Assembly: GCA_016719895.1 (NCBI GenBank)
Contig: JADJYG010000007.1
Location: 62,001 to 126,000 of the forward strand
Direction of reading: 5' to 3'
Source of the DNA: Saprospirales bacterium
GTDB lineage: Bacteria > Bacteroidota > Bacteroidia > Chitinophagales > Saprospiraceae
Length of the DNA: 64,000 bases
The notes beneath the pieces were generated by a model. It searched no databases. It saw only the letters and a program-made list of their open reading frames with translations, and had not been told where the DNA came from. The position numbers and the translations under genes are program-made. The number at the start of each line of letters is the position of its first letter. The stretch's first letter is position 1. Shown here piece by piece: positions 53,057-61,529 of the stretch.

Positions 53057-54606
53057 GGGGGGGAGGGCGGAATACTGGCCCCCCTCGATGACAATAGCCC
53101 AGAAACCGTTTCCCCCCCAACGGGGGGGCCGTGGGAGGAGTGCGCCTTAGTCTTGCCTTCATCGAGGGGATACAGATTCCCGTTCTCCCCCCCAACGGGG
53201 GGGCCGGGGGGGGCCTGTACAAACAAATTACCCGGCGGGCAAACGTACGACCCATCGGGCTGAGGCCTGATCCGGAGGATTTTCCCGCGCAGGTCCCAGG
53301 TATTGGCCGACGATTTTTGGGCGTCCCAGGCGCTGCGCCCCGGACGTTCGTCGATGGGCGCATAGCCGAGGGATGCAAAAGGATTGGTATTATCGCCAGT
53401 AGACAGGTACAAATTGCCTTCGGCGTCAAACTCGATGCAGCCGGCGGCATGGCAACATTCGTCGCGCTGAACGGGCACCCGGAGGAGCAACTTTTCGGAG
53501 GCGCGGTCGAGGGTATCGCCGGCGAAAACAAAACGCGACAGGTAATTGACCGGCTCGTCGCCAGGGGGTGAATAATACAGGTATATCCAGTGATTTTGTT
53601 CCCAATGGGGGTCAAGCGCCAGGCCCATGAGGCCGTCTTCGTGGCCGTCGTGTACGGGCAACTTATGGGCGATCGTCACCAGTCCGGTATTGGGGTTGAA
53701 CAGTTTGATGGCGCCGCGGCGTTCGATAAAGATGATCTGGCCGTCGGGGAAAATATCGAGTTCCATGGGTTCATTGAGTTCGCTGGCCAGCACGGTTTTG
53801 ACAAAGCGGGTAGGGTCAGGAAGTTGGGCCGTGCGGCACAGGTCGTAATTCAGCCGGCGGTTGCCACCGATGGCGTATTTCAGGCCACCCAGGAGGTGTT
53901 TTAAAAAGGCGGGTTCGACGTAAGATGCTTCAGTATGCCCCAAGGCCGTATAAAAGGCGCGCCCACCGTCGAATGCGTGGTACCAGGACATGGGGTGGTT
54001 ATCCCCCATTTTTCCACCCTGGTAGCTGCTTTCATCCATTTTTAGCAAAATGTTCAGATTCGGATTCAGGTCGCGGAGGTTGTACCATTCATCGTTGCGC
54101 TGCCAGGTATCGCCGAGGTGTTTGGTCGCCTCGTGGGTATGGTTTTCGATATGGAGCGTAGCGTCTTGTATGGCGGGATGCCCGTCGAAATAACCGCCTA
54201 CCAATTGGCCATACCAACCCCAGCTATACTCGGTATCGGTGGCGGAGTGCACGCCCACAAAACCGCCGCCGGCCTGAATATAACGTTCGAACGCGACTTC
54301 TTGCGCAGGGTCGAGCACATCGCCGGTAGTGTTCAGAAAAACGACGGCCGCATAGCGGCACAGGTTTTTTTCATTAAAATCTTCGCTGTTTTCCGTGGAA
54401 TCCATCAGCATGCCGTTTTGCTGGCAAAGGCTGCGCAGGGCTGCCACGCCGTTGGGAATGCTGGTATGCCGGTAGCCGGCTGTTTTGGTAAATACAAGGA
54501 TTCGGGGCGGTGGGCCTTCATGGGTGCACTGCCCGAACAACAGGAGCGCCGGGAGGAGCAGTGGAATGAATGACAGGGGTTGCGTGAAAAGACGGGAGAG
54601 CGGCAT
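52894..54606 (-). CDS. 5' part of interrupted ThuA/dehydrogenase gene
   Basis: 570 codons. Lipoprotein signal MPLSRLFTQPLSFIPLLLPA ... FGQC (Cys27), a full ThuA-like domain (RILVFTKTAGYRHTSIPNGV; GGGFVGVHSATDTEYSWGWY; ALGHTEASYVEP), then the first half of the propeller (LMGLALDPHWEQNHWIYLYY; STGDNTNPFASLGY) up to GNLFVQ. After this the frame enters the 184-bp palindromic element (53034-53217), is translated as PPxGG-type low-complexity sequence, and ends out of frame at 52894. The rest of the protein is coded at 50939-53056. It follows susD by about 160 bases, with a terminator between. Confidence 0.78.
   Translation of the reverse strand: MPLSRLFTQPLSFIPLLLPALLLFGQCTHEGPPPRILVFTKTAGYRHTSIPNGVAALRSLCQQNGMLMDSTENSEDFNEKNLCRYAAVVFLNTTGDVLDPAQEVAFERYIQAGGGFVGVHSATDTEYSWGWYGQLVGGYFDGHPAIQDATLHIENHTHEATKHLGDTWQRNDEWYNLRDLNPNLNILLKMDESSYQGGKMGDNHPMSWYHAFDGGRAFYTALGHTEASYVEPAFLKHLLGGLKYAIGGNRRLNYDLCRTAQLPDPTRFVKTVLASELNEPMELDIFPDGQIIFIERRGAIKLFNPNTGLVTIAHKLPVHDGHEDGLMGLALDPHWEQNHWIYLYYSPPGDEPVNYLSRFVFAGDTLDRASEKLLLRVPVQRDECCHAAGCIEFDAEGNLYLSTGDNTNPFASLGYAPIDERPGRSAWDAQKSSANTWDLRGKILRIRPQPDGSYVCPPGNLFVQAPPGPPVGGENGNLYPLDEGKTKAHSSHGPPVGGETVSGLLSSRGASIPPSPPWGGRGGPAKSTSWAAATRSGCLLTAGADCSSGAKLAPMPANPTAPAARLATMK
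53034..53217. mobile_element. 184-bp MITE-like palindromic element inside a coding gene
   Basis: Bounded by perfect 21-base terminal inverted repeats (53034-53054 and 53197-53217; each CAGG, C8, GG, C7 read inward). Inside, each end repeat is followed by the matching G7 block, making hairpins CCCCCCC-AT-GGGGGGG and CCCCCCC-AAC-GGGGGGG. A third hairpin of the same kind lies near 53131-53148. The element has no gene but is free of stops in several frames on both strands and reads as Pro/Gly-rich peptide (PPVGG, PPHGG). In style it resembles Rickettsia palindromic elements that insert into genes. No clear target duplication is visible. Confidence 0.75.
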
Positions 54607-54691
54607 GCAGCTGTTTTTTAATTGTTGCGAAAATAAGAAATATCTGCCTGGAGATGTTCCCTTCTCCTGCGTCTAAGATACCGGCCAGGGG

Positions 54692-54726
54692 CAAAAAAAT
54701 GGGCCATCCGCAAAAGGATGGCCCAA
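54692..54726 (-). terminator. Rho-independent terminator after susD
   Basis: The stem GGGCCATCC/GGATGGCCC (54701-54709, 54716-54724) is followed on the minus strand by ATTTTTTTGC. It separates susCD from the ThuA genes, so those are either read through or have their own promoter. Confidence 0.85.
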
Positions 54727-54766
54727 GGTTCGTCTGTGTTCGCGTTATGCTCCGGAGAGCGTTGTC

Positions 54767-56242
54767 TTACGGATTCTGCACGCAATCTTTATTCACGGCC
54801 AGTTCGCCCGAGGGGATCGGCCAGATGTAGTCGGGCACGCTCGGGAGGATCGAAGCTACATTGGCCTTGCCCGGGAAAGCCTCAAGCAAGCGCTGCAGGT
54901 CCAGCGCGCGGTGTCCTTCGCCGAGGAATTCAACCCGGCGTTCGAACATGATCGCGGCGATCAGGTCGGCAGCCGAGGCGAAGTCGCCTGTGGTGAACGT
55001 CACGCCGGCGTTCGAACGGCCGTGCACAGCGTTGAGCATGTCCACGGCGCGTTGGTTGACGCCGTTCACGCGGGCTTCGGCTTCGGCCAGACTGAGCAGC
55101 ACTTCGGCGTAGCGGAGCACGGGCACGTAGTCGAGGTGTTCGGGGCCCGCGGGGAATTTGTTGAGGTAGGGTTTGTTGTTAGTATGGATCAGCACAAACT
55201 GCCGGCGGGCGTCGGCGCCGGGAAAGTGCACAGAATCGCCGATGATGCCGGCCGGGTTCAGCGAGAAGTCGCCGATACCGCGGGGCCCGGGGTTGTAGTA
55301 GCTACCCAGGCCATTCTGCGTGCCGGGCAGGTCGTTGGTGGTAAACGGCATCGAGAGAATGCTCTCCGTGGTCGTGTACGGCGTGGTGAACACGTTTTTC
55401 ACGTTGGCCTGCAGCTCGTGCGCAACGCCCGAGGGGGCTTTGTACGGCGCGGCGGCCGGCACGAGTTTGTTGGCCTCGGTGATGGCGTCGGTGTAGCGCT
55501 GCATGGCCATCAGCACCCGGACCTTTAGGGCGATGGCAGTGTTTTTGTGCGCGCGGGTCACGTTCAGCAGGGCGCTTCCATTGGTGGCGGCCAGGTTGGC
55601 CTCGGCGTAGGCGAGGTCGTCCAGAATCTGGTTGTACACTTCCGCCACGGTGGAGCGGGCCAGGTTGTTGTTCTCCGGGCCATTTTCAGGGCGTACGCGC
55701 AGGGGCACGCCCAGCTGGGAGCCGTTGCCGTCGGCATAAGGCCGGCAGTACATGCGCAGCAGGCTGTGGTAGCAAATAGCGCGCACGAGGCGGGCCTCGC
55801 CGATGTACTGATTGGCCAGCGCGTCGTTGTTGAGGTTGGCGCGGTTGATGTCGGCCCCTTCGATGAAGATGTTGCAGCTGTTGATGGTGGTGTAGGTGGC
55901 GTTCCAAAGGTTGTTGACCTCGTTCGTCGCGTCGCCGACGGTGTGGTTCCAGGTGGCCAGTCCGGTAACGCCGTTGCCGGTTTCATTCAGAAACTCTTCA
56001 GCACGGATGTCCCCGTACACGACGAAGCGTCCACCGTAAAAAGCGCCGCTTTTCATCTGGTCGTATATGCCGTTGATCAGGCTCAGAAAGCGGTCTGGCG
56101 TGGCAAAGATGGTGGCGTCGGACAGGTTGTCTTTGGGGACGGGGTCCAGCAGGTCTTTCTGGCAGGCGTTGGGCACCAGGAGCGCAGCCAATGCCAGCAG
56201 GAGTGTGGCTGTTTTTTTATGTATTTGCATGATATTTTTCAT
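54767..56242 (-). CDS. SusD/RagB-family nutrient-binding outer-membrane lipoprotein
   Basis: 491 residues from the ATG at 56242 (another ATG at 56230). Lipoprotein signal with LVPNAC. Cell-surface partner of SusC that captures glycans or other nutrients. Family landmarks: CQKDLLDPVPKDNLSDATIF, the TPR-like helical core (YIGEARLVRAICYHSLLRMY), LRYAEVLLSLAEAEARVNGV, and the C-terminal MFERRVEFLGEGHRALDLQR with DYIWPIPSGELAVNKDCVQNP. It starts 22 bases after susC and forms an operon with it. The ligand is unknown. Confidence 0.93.
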   Translation of the reverse strand: MKNIMQIHKKTATLLLALAALLVPNACQKDLLDPVPKDNLSDATIFATPDRFLSLINGIYDQMKSGAFYGGRFVVYGDIRAEEFLNETGNGVTGLATWNHTVGDATNEVNNLWNATYTTINSCNIFIEGADINRANLNNDALANQYIGEARLVRAICYHSLLRMYCRPYADGNGSQLGVPLRVRPENGPENNNLARSTVAEVYNQILDDLAYAEANLAATNGSALLNVTRAHKNTAIALKVRVLMAMQRYTDAITEANKLVPAAAPYKAPSGVAHELQANVKNVFTTPYTTTESILSMPFTTNDLPGTQNGLGSYYNPGPRGIGDFSLNPAGIIGDSVHFPGADARRQFVLIHTNNKPYLNKFPAGPEHLDYVPVLRYAEVLLSLAEAEARVNGVNQRAVDMLNAVHGRSNAGVTFTTGDFASAADLIAAIMFERRVEFLGEGHRALDLQRLLEAFPGKANVASILPSVPDYIWPIPSGELAVNKDCVQNP

Positions 56243-56264
56243 GATAGAAATTGCTTGAGAAGAA

Positions 56265-59200
56265 TTAGAAACCAAGGTTTAAACCTACTGTGAAGGTGCG
56301 CGCCATAGGTACGGTATTGCGGTCCACACCCGGTGTAGCATTGCCGTTGCCGTTGGTTGACACTTCCGGGTCGGTACCTTCATAGCCGGTAAACAGGAAG
56401 GCGTTGTTGGCGTTGGCGTACACGCGCAAGTTGGTGATTTTAACGCGGTCGAGCAGGCGGGCGGGCAGGCGGTAGCCGATGGTGATGTTGCGGATGCGCA
56501 GGAAGTCGCCTTTTTGTACGTTTTCCGTAATGGCCATCGTCGAGCCGTTGGACACGTTGTCGCCGAATACGACGCGCGGAATAGTGCCGTCGGTATTGGT
56601 TTCGGTCCAGCGGTCGAGCACGTCGACGTGGTTGTTCCAGAAGCGCTGGTCGCGCAAGCCGGCTTGGCTGCCGTTGTAGATGTAGTTGCCGCCGGCGTAG
56701 TTTACCTGGATATTCAGGTCGAAATCGCCGTAGGTAAAGGTGTTGTCCCAGCCGCCGAACCATTTCGGGATGCCGGGGCCGATCACTTTGCCGTCAGCCA
56801 CCAGCGACGGAGCGCTGGCGGTGGCGCCGTCGAGGGTCGTCCAGCGCGATTGTCCCGTGGGCACGATGTGGTTGTATTGTACGACGGTGCCATCGGCTTT
56901 GACGAACAGGCGGCGGCCGTTTTCCGGATTGATCCCCATGGTTTCCACGGCGTATATGCTGCCGACCGATTCGCCCACCCGGATGATATTGGTGGATTCG
57001 AGGCCGGAGGTGGTGGAGAAAATGTCGCTGCCTTCGTACAGCTCAGTCACCTCGTTGTGCATCAGCGTCAGGTTGATGTTGGACTGCCAGGAGAAATTTC
57101 CGCGACGCAGCACCGTGGCGCTCAGGCCGATTTCGTGGCCAACGTTTTCCATAGCGCCGATATTGATGGCGATGCTGTTGCCAGGAATACCCTTCGAAGG
57201 CGCTTGCGGGGCGTTTTGCACCAGGCCGTCGATCTGGTTGATAAAATACGTGTACTCCCCTTGCAAGCGGTCGTTGAACAAGCCAAATACGATGCCCACG
57301 TCGGTTTTTTTGCTGGTTTCCCACGACAGCAGCGGGTTGCCGGCCTGCGTGTAAACGATGGTCGGAACGGCGGCATACAGGCCTGAGCCGTAGAGGCTTT
57401 GCGAAGCAAAATCGCCGATACCGTTGTTGTTGCCCACGGTGCCGTAACTGCCGCGGATTTTGAAAAAGTTGATCACGCTGCCCAGATTGTTCTGCCAGAA
57501 AGCTTCCTCCGAAACCGTCCAGCCGGCCGAGGCGCCCCAGAAGGTTCCTTTCTTTTCGCCGGAGGCGAAAGCGGAGTACTCGTCCTGGCGCACGTTGAAG
57601 GTCAGGTAGTAGCGCTTGTTAAACTCGTAGTTCAGGCGGCCGAAATACGACAACAGGTAGTTTTCGCCCTGGAAGTTGCCGCTCGGGTTGTTGGTCGTAA
57701 AGTTGCCCTGGTAGGTGGTGAAGAAAGGGTCGGCAATGACCGTGCGCTGGGCGCCCCAGCCTTCGGTCACCGTGCCTTGCTCTTCATGCCCGGCCAGCAG
57801 GCCGAAGGTGTGCAGATTGGCCACGGTGAAGTCGTAGTTCAGGATATTTTGCCAGTTCCAGCGCTGAAAGTTTTGGCTGGTATTGGCGGCCAGGCCGTTT
57901 TGGCCGAAACCGTCGCCGTGGAGCGGCGTCCAGAACGTGATATTTTCCGCCCGCACATTGTCGATGCCATACTGGGTTTTGACCGACAGTCCTTTCAGAA
58001 TTTCCAGCTGAGCATACACGGCCGACTGGATCTGGTTGGCTTCGGAGGTATGCGTATTATAGTCGAGCAGGATGGTGGGGTTGACGAAACCGACCTGCTG
58101 TTTGTTTTTACCTCGTCCGGGTTGGTTGTTCGACGCGATGTTGTAACCGGCCGTACCGGGGAGGCGGTTGCCGTTGGCGTCGTACAAATAGGGATCGATA
58201 ACCGGCGCCGTGACGAAGGCCAGGCGGCCGGCCCCGGAAGTATTGAACGCTTGTCCAGGCAGCGAACCGGAGTTTGGGCCGAAGTTTTCGTTTTGCGTGT
58301 AGCCGAGAATACCGCCGATTTTGATGCGCCCGGTCAGGTTATGATCGAGGTTCAGACGACCCGACAGGCGCCGGAAGTCGTTTCCGATAATCATGCCTTC
58401 CTGCTCGGTAAAGCCCAGCGACAGGTAGTAGGTTGTTTGTTCCGTGCCGCCGGAGAAGCTCAGGCCATGGTTGTGCGAAAAACCGGTGCGGTAGATGTAG
58501 TCGGCCCAGCGGGTATCGATCAGCTGGCCGGCGATAGAGTCGAGGAAAAACTGCGGACCGGTAAGGCCGGCGTTGGCCGCGGCTTCGTTTTTCACTTCCA
58601 CGTATTGCTGGGCATTGAGCACTTCGGGTACGCGGGTAGCGCTGGTCCAGCCGGCCCAGGCATCGTAGTTGACCCTGGTTTTGCCTTTCTGGCCGCGTTT
58701 GGTGGTGATCAGCACCACGCCGGCGCTGGCGCGCGAACCGTAGATGGCGGTGGCGGAGGCGTCTTTCAAAATATCGATGCTTTCGATGTCGTTGGGGTTG
58801 AGGTTCGACAGCACGTTGTTGGCGGCCGAGTTGCCGATGTTGCCCGTGAACGTGGGTACGCCGTCGATCACCACCAGCGGGAAAGAGCTCAGGTTGATCG
58901 AGTTGATACCGCGGACGCGGAAAACCGGCGGGTTGTTCAAAACGCCGTTGGGCAGGCTGACGTTGACGCCGGCCGCCCGGCCCTGCAGCAGCTGATCAAA
59001 GCTCTGCGCCGGCAATTGGGCAATATCATCCCCTTTTACGGTGGAAATATTGCCGGTGATGGCGCGTTTTTGCTGCGTGCCGTAGCCCACGACGACGACT
59101 TCCTGCAAGGTGTTGAGATTGACTTCCAACACCACGTCGTATACATTGGATGCGGTGAGGGGTACTTCCTTGGTCATGAAACCGGTATAGGCGAATTTCA

Positions 59201-59405
59201 GGACTGATGCATTGTCCGGAATAGAGAGTTGAAATGCGCCGTCGGCGTCTGTTTGTACGCCGGCTCTGGTACCAGGTGCCGTGACGGTGACGCCGATGAG
59301 AGCTTCTCCCTGGTCGCTGGTTACTTTGCCTGAAACCGTACGTTGGCCAAAGGCAAAACCGGCGCTTAGGAAAAGCAAAGCCAGTCCGAGTAAAATCCTC
59401 TTCAT
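56265..59405 (-). CDS. SusC/RagA-family TonB-dependent outer-membrane transporter
   Basis: 1046 residues from the ATG at 59405. Signal peptide MKRILLGLALLFLSAGFAFG, then a carboxypeptidase-regulatory-like domain (RTVSGKVTSDQGEALIGVTV), the SusC signature LQEVVVVGYGTQQKRAITGN, and the plug domain (FDQLLQGRAAGVNVSL; GSRASAGVVLITTKRGQKGK). A 22-strand-type barrel ends in TFTVGLNLGF with terminal Phe. It imports oligomers bound by SusD with energy from TonB. No anti-sigma or hybrid two-component regulator is next to it. The divergent neighbour is a Gfo/Idh/MocA oxidoreductase. Confidence 0.95.
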   Translation of the reverse strand: MKRILLGLALLFLSAGFAFGQRTVSGKVTSDQGEALIGVTVTAPGTRAGVQTDADGAFQLSIPDNASVLKFAYTGFMTKEVPLTASNVYDVVLEVNLNTLQEVVVVGYGTQQKRAITGNISTVKGDDIAQLPAQSFDQLLQGRAAGVNVSLPNGVLNNPPVFRVRGINSINLSSFPLVVIDGVPTFTGNIGNSAANNVLSNLNPNDIESIDILKDASATAIYGSRASAGVVLITTKRGQKGKTRVNYDAWAGWTSATRVPEVLNAQQYVEVKNEAAANAGLTGPQFFLDSIAGQLIDTRWADYIYRTGFSHNHGLSFSGGTEQTTYYLSLGFTEQEGMIIGNDFRRLSGRLNLDHNLTGRIKIGGILGYTQNENFGPNSGSLPGQAFNTSGAGRLAFVTAPVIDPYLYDANGNRLPGTAGYNIASNNQPGRGKNKQQVGFVNPTILLDYNTHTSEANQIQSAVYAQLEILKGLSVKTQYGIDNVRAENITFWTPLHGDGFGQNGLAANTSQNFQRWNWQNILNYDFTVANLHTFGLLAGHEEQGTVTEGWGAQRTVIADPFFTTYQGNFTTNNPSGNFQGENYLLSYFGRLNYEFNKRYYLTFNVRQDEYSAFASGEKKGTFWGASAGWTVSEEAFWQNNLGSVINFFKIRGSYGTVGNNNGIGDFASQSLYGSGLYAAVPTIVYTQAGNPLLSWETSKKTDVGIVFGLFNDRLQGEYTYFINQIDGLVQNAPQAPSKGIPGNSIAINIGAMENVGHEIGLSATVLRRGNFSWQSNINLTLMHNEVTELYEGSDIFSTTSGLESTNIIRVGESVGSIYAVETMGINPENGRRLFVKADGTVVQYNHIVPTGQSRWTTLDGATASAPSLVADGKVIGPGIPKWFGGWDNTFTYGDFDLNIQVNYAGGNYIYNGSQAGLRDQRFWNNHVDVLDRWTETNTDGTIPRVVFGDNVSNGSTMAITENVQKGDFLRIRNITIGYRLPARLLDRVKITNLRVYANANNAFLFTGYEGTDPEVSTNGNGNATPGVDRNTVPMARTFTVGLNLGF

Positions 59406-59527
59406 AGAATAGAAAGTTTGGTTGGTTGAAAAATGATTATCAAAAGGCAAACAAAGAAACATAGCATTCCTATTAAATTTGCTTTATTTGATCCGTATTT
59501 TTTTTTCTAAATTAGTCAAAGACCGAG

Positions 59528-60517
59528 ATGCCTGCTGTTTATCGTTGGGGAATTATTGGCCTGGGGCGCATTGCGCGAAAATTTGCAGAGGACCTGCGCA
59601 TGCTGCCAGGTGCGCGTTTGCACGCCGTGGCATCCACTTCGCCCGAGCGCGCTCAGGCATTTGCCCGGGAATACGGCGCCCCCCATGCCTACGGGCGCTA
59701 TGAAGATATTGTAAAATGTCCGGAGCTGGATATCATTTATATCGCTACTCCGCATGTATGGCATTGTGAAAATACGCTGTTGTGTTTGGAAAACGGTATT
59801 CCGGTATTGTGTGAAAAACCGTTTTCCATGAACCGGCAGCAAGCCATTCAAATGATCCATACGGCACGGCGCAACCGGACGTTTCTCATGGAGGCGCTCT
59901 GGACGCGCTTTATTCCGGCAGTGGACTACGCCCTGGCGCTTGCTGCACAGGGCGAAATCGGCGATGTACATACCGTAAAAGCCGATTTTGGCTTTCACAT
60001 GCCCTTTGACCCGCATTCCCGGGTGTTTAATAAAGCCCTCGGCGGCGGCGCGTTGCTGGATATCGGCATTTATCCGGCACTGCTGGCCCTGTTTGTCCTC
60101 GGCAAACCGCTGGCCGAAGATATTCAGGCCATGGCTACGTTCACGTCAACCGATGTGGACGCCTCTTGTGCATTTATGTTCCGGTACCCAGACAACCGGC
60201 TCGCCCTGGGCCATGCCACCATTGCTGCTAAAACGCCGGTGGAAGCCTGGCTTTATGGCACGGAAGGCACGATCCGCCTCCACCCGCGCTGGCATCACAC
60301 CCAAAAGGTCACGGTTTCGCATTATGAAGGCGATGGTACCGTACAACGCGATATGGAATTCCCCTTCGACGGCTGGGGCTACCATTTCGAAGCGGCGCAT
60401 GTCATGGAATGCCTGGGCAAGGGCCTTGTGGAAAGCGACCTCGTGCCGCTCGATTTTACGCTCGAACTGGCGGAGACGCTGGATATTATCCGGGAGAAGG
60501 CGGGGCTGGTTTATTAG
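59528..60517 (+). CDS. Gfo/Idh/MocA-family oxidoreductase
   Basis: 329 residues. The NAD(P)-binding motif RWGIIGLGRIARKFAEDLRM is followed by IIYIATPHVWHCENTLLCLE and VLCEKPFSMNRQQAI (catalytic Lys in EKP). The C-terminal domain has LWTRFIPAVDYAL and GGGALLDIGIYPALLALFVL, like dihydrodiol-dehydrogenase or glucose-fructose-oxidoreductase relatives. No signal peptide. Divergent from susC by 122 bases; it may process sugars taken up by the SusCD locus (inference). Not closely similar to the Gfo/Idh/MocA gene at 45608. Confidence 0.9.
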   Translation: MPAVYRWGIIGLGRIARKFAEDLRMLPGARLHAVASTSPERAQAFAREYGAPHAYGRYEDIVKCPELDIIYIATPHVWHCENTLLCLENGIPVLCEKPFSMNRQQAIQMIHTARRNRTFLMEALWTRFIPAVDYALALAAQGEIGDVHTVKADFGFHMPFDPHSRVFNKALGGGALLDIGIYPALLALFVLGKPLAEDIQAMATFTSTDVDASCAFMFRYPDNRLALGHATIAAKTPVEAWLYGTEGTIRLHPRWHHTQKVTVSHYEGDGTVQRDMEFPFDGWGYHFEAAHVMECLGKGLVESDLVPLDFTLELAETLDIIREKAGLVY

Positions 60518-60539
60518 GCATCAGAAGTTTTGAATAACG

Positions 60540-61310
60540 CTACTCCACCACCACTTCCACCACATCTTCCACTTTTAAACCGAGCAAAGTGGCTGCTTTA
60601 CCCATATTGACGGCGATTTCCAGGAAGCCGGCGCTGTTGAACAGGCACAATGGTTCGCCGACCGGCACGTCGCAATATTGTCCGCTCAGTTGTGTAAGGG
60701 GGTCGTTTCGTTTGAAATAGAGCGAAAAAGACCGGTTTTGTACCACTTTTTCAAACGTTTCCCGGCGGATATTGACAATGACGTTTTCAAAGTTGTCCAC
60801 CTGAACGATCGTACCCCGTATTCGGGTCGGCGTAATGACGGGTTGCAGGCCAATGCGTTGCAACAGCGGGCCGGCGGCCTCGCCGAGGGTCTCAAAGGTT
60901 TTTCCCGAAGCCAGATGCCCTGCTGCGGCGGCAAAGGCTTGCTTCACCGGATAATGGACCGGCTGGATTTCCGGCAGCAGCCGGGTGTCGGGTTCCGGAA
61001 CCTGCTCAAACAACAGCGCCAGCAAGCCGTTGTCAGGCGCCATAAAAAAATGACCGTTTTGGCGGATCGCCACGAAACGAAAATTCTTGGCATACACGCA
61101 ATTCACCCCGATAAGGTGAATGGTACCCGTTGGAAATTCAGGATAAGCGTTTTGTACCACAAAGGCTCCCTGAACGATGTCAAACGGCTTGATGGCGTGG
61201 GAAATATCCACCAGCCTGGCCTCCGGGCACTGCCGCATGAGGGCGCCTTTGAGCGCGCCGGCGTAATAATCCTGGACACCAAAATCGGTGGTAAGCGTGA
61301 TGACTTGCAT
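60540..61310 (-). CDS. SAM hydroxide adenosyltransferase (DUF62)
   Basis: 256 residues from the ATG at 61310. The family hydrolyses S-adenosylmethionine to adenosine and methionine with water as the nucleophile and is related to fluorinase. N-terminal ITLTTDFGVQDYYAGALKGA, DISHAIKPFDIVQGAFVVQN and GTIHLIGVNCVY are characteristic; NGHFFMAPDNGLLALLFE supplies the active-site region. The C-terminal beta-barrel has VQVDNFENVIVNI and ends in LGLKVEDVVEV. Complete. Convergent with the Gfo/Idh/MocA gene and divergent from phoH. Confidence 0.92.
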   Translation of the reverse strand: MQVITLTTDFGVQDYYAGALKGALMRQCPEARLVDISHAIKPFDIVQGAFVVQNAYPEFPTGTIHLIGVNCVYAKNFRFVAIRQNGHFFMAPDNGLLALLFEQVPEPDTRLLPEIQPVHYPVKQAFAAAAGHLASGKTFETLGEAAGPLLQRIGLQPVITPTRIRGTIVQVDNFENVIVNIRRETFEKVVQNRSFSLYFKRNDPLTQLSGQYCDVPVGEPLCLFNSAGFLEIAVNMGKAATLLGLKVEDVVEVVVE

Positions 61311-61377
61311 GGTGGTGTTTAAAAAAGGTTGATGGTACTTTGAAGGGGTGCGTGAAACTTCTTTGTGCAAATATATG

Positions 61378-61408
61378 TTGCAATACCTCAGCGGAGTATC
61401 TACTTTTG
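61378..61408 (+). promoter_or_regulatory. Predicted promoter of phoH
   Basis: TTG (61378-61380), 20 bases, then TACTTTTG (61401-61408): a good fit to the Bacteroidota -33/-7 consensus. Leader of about 115 bases before the TTG start of phoH. Confidence 0.5.
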
Positions 61409-61529
61409 TAGGTGCAAAGCGGGTTTCGAAAAAGCCGTATGACGCATGGAGGCACAGGTTGCTATAGTATTGAAAATCAACCCGCTAAACCTATAAACCT
61501 CCCGCTGCAAATAAAACAGGAGCCATAAA

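Noticed and set aside
51599..53263. 554-codon plus-strand open frame
   Set aside because: Antisense shadow of the ThuA/cytochrome gene; no recognisable domain or signal.
57399..59207. 602-codon plus-strand open frame
   Set aside because: It lies entirely opposite the SusC gene, which has clear family motifs; the frame is a codon-bias shadow with Val/Gly-rich, motif-free sequence.
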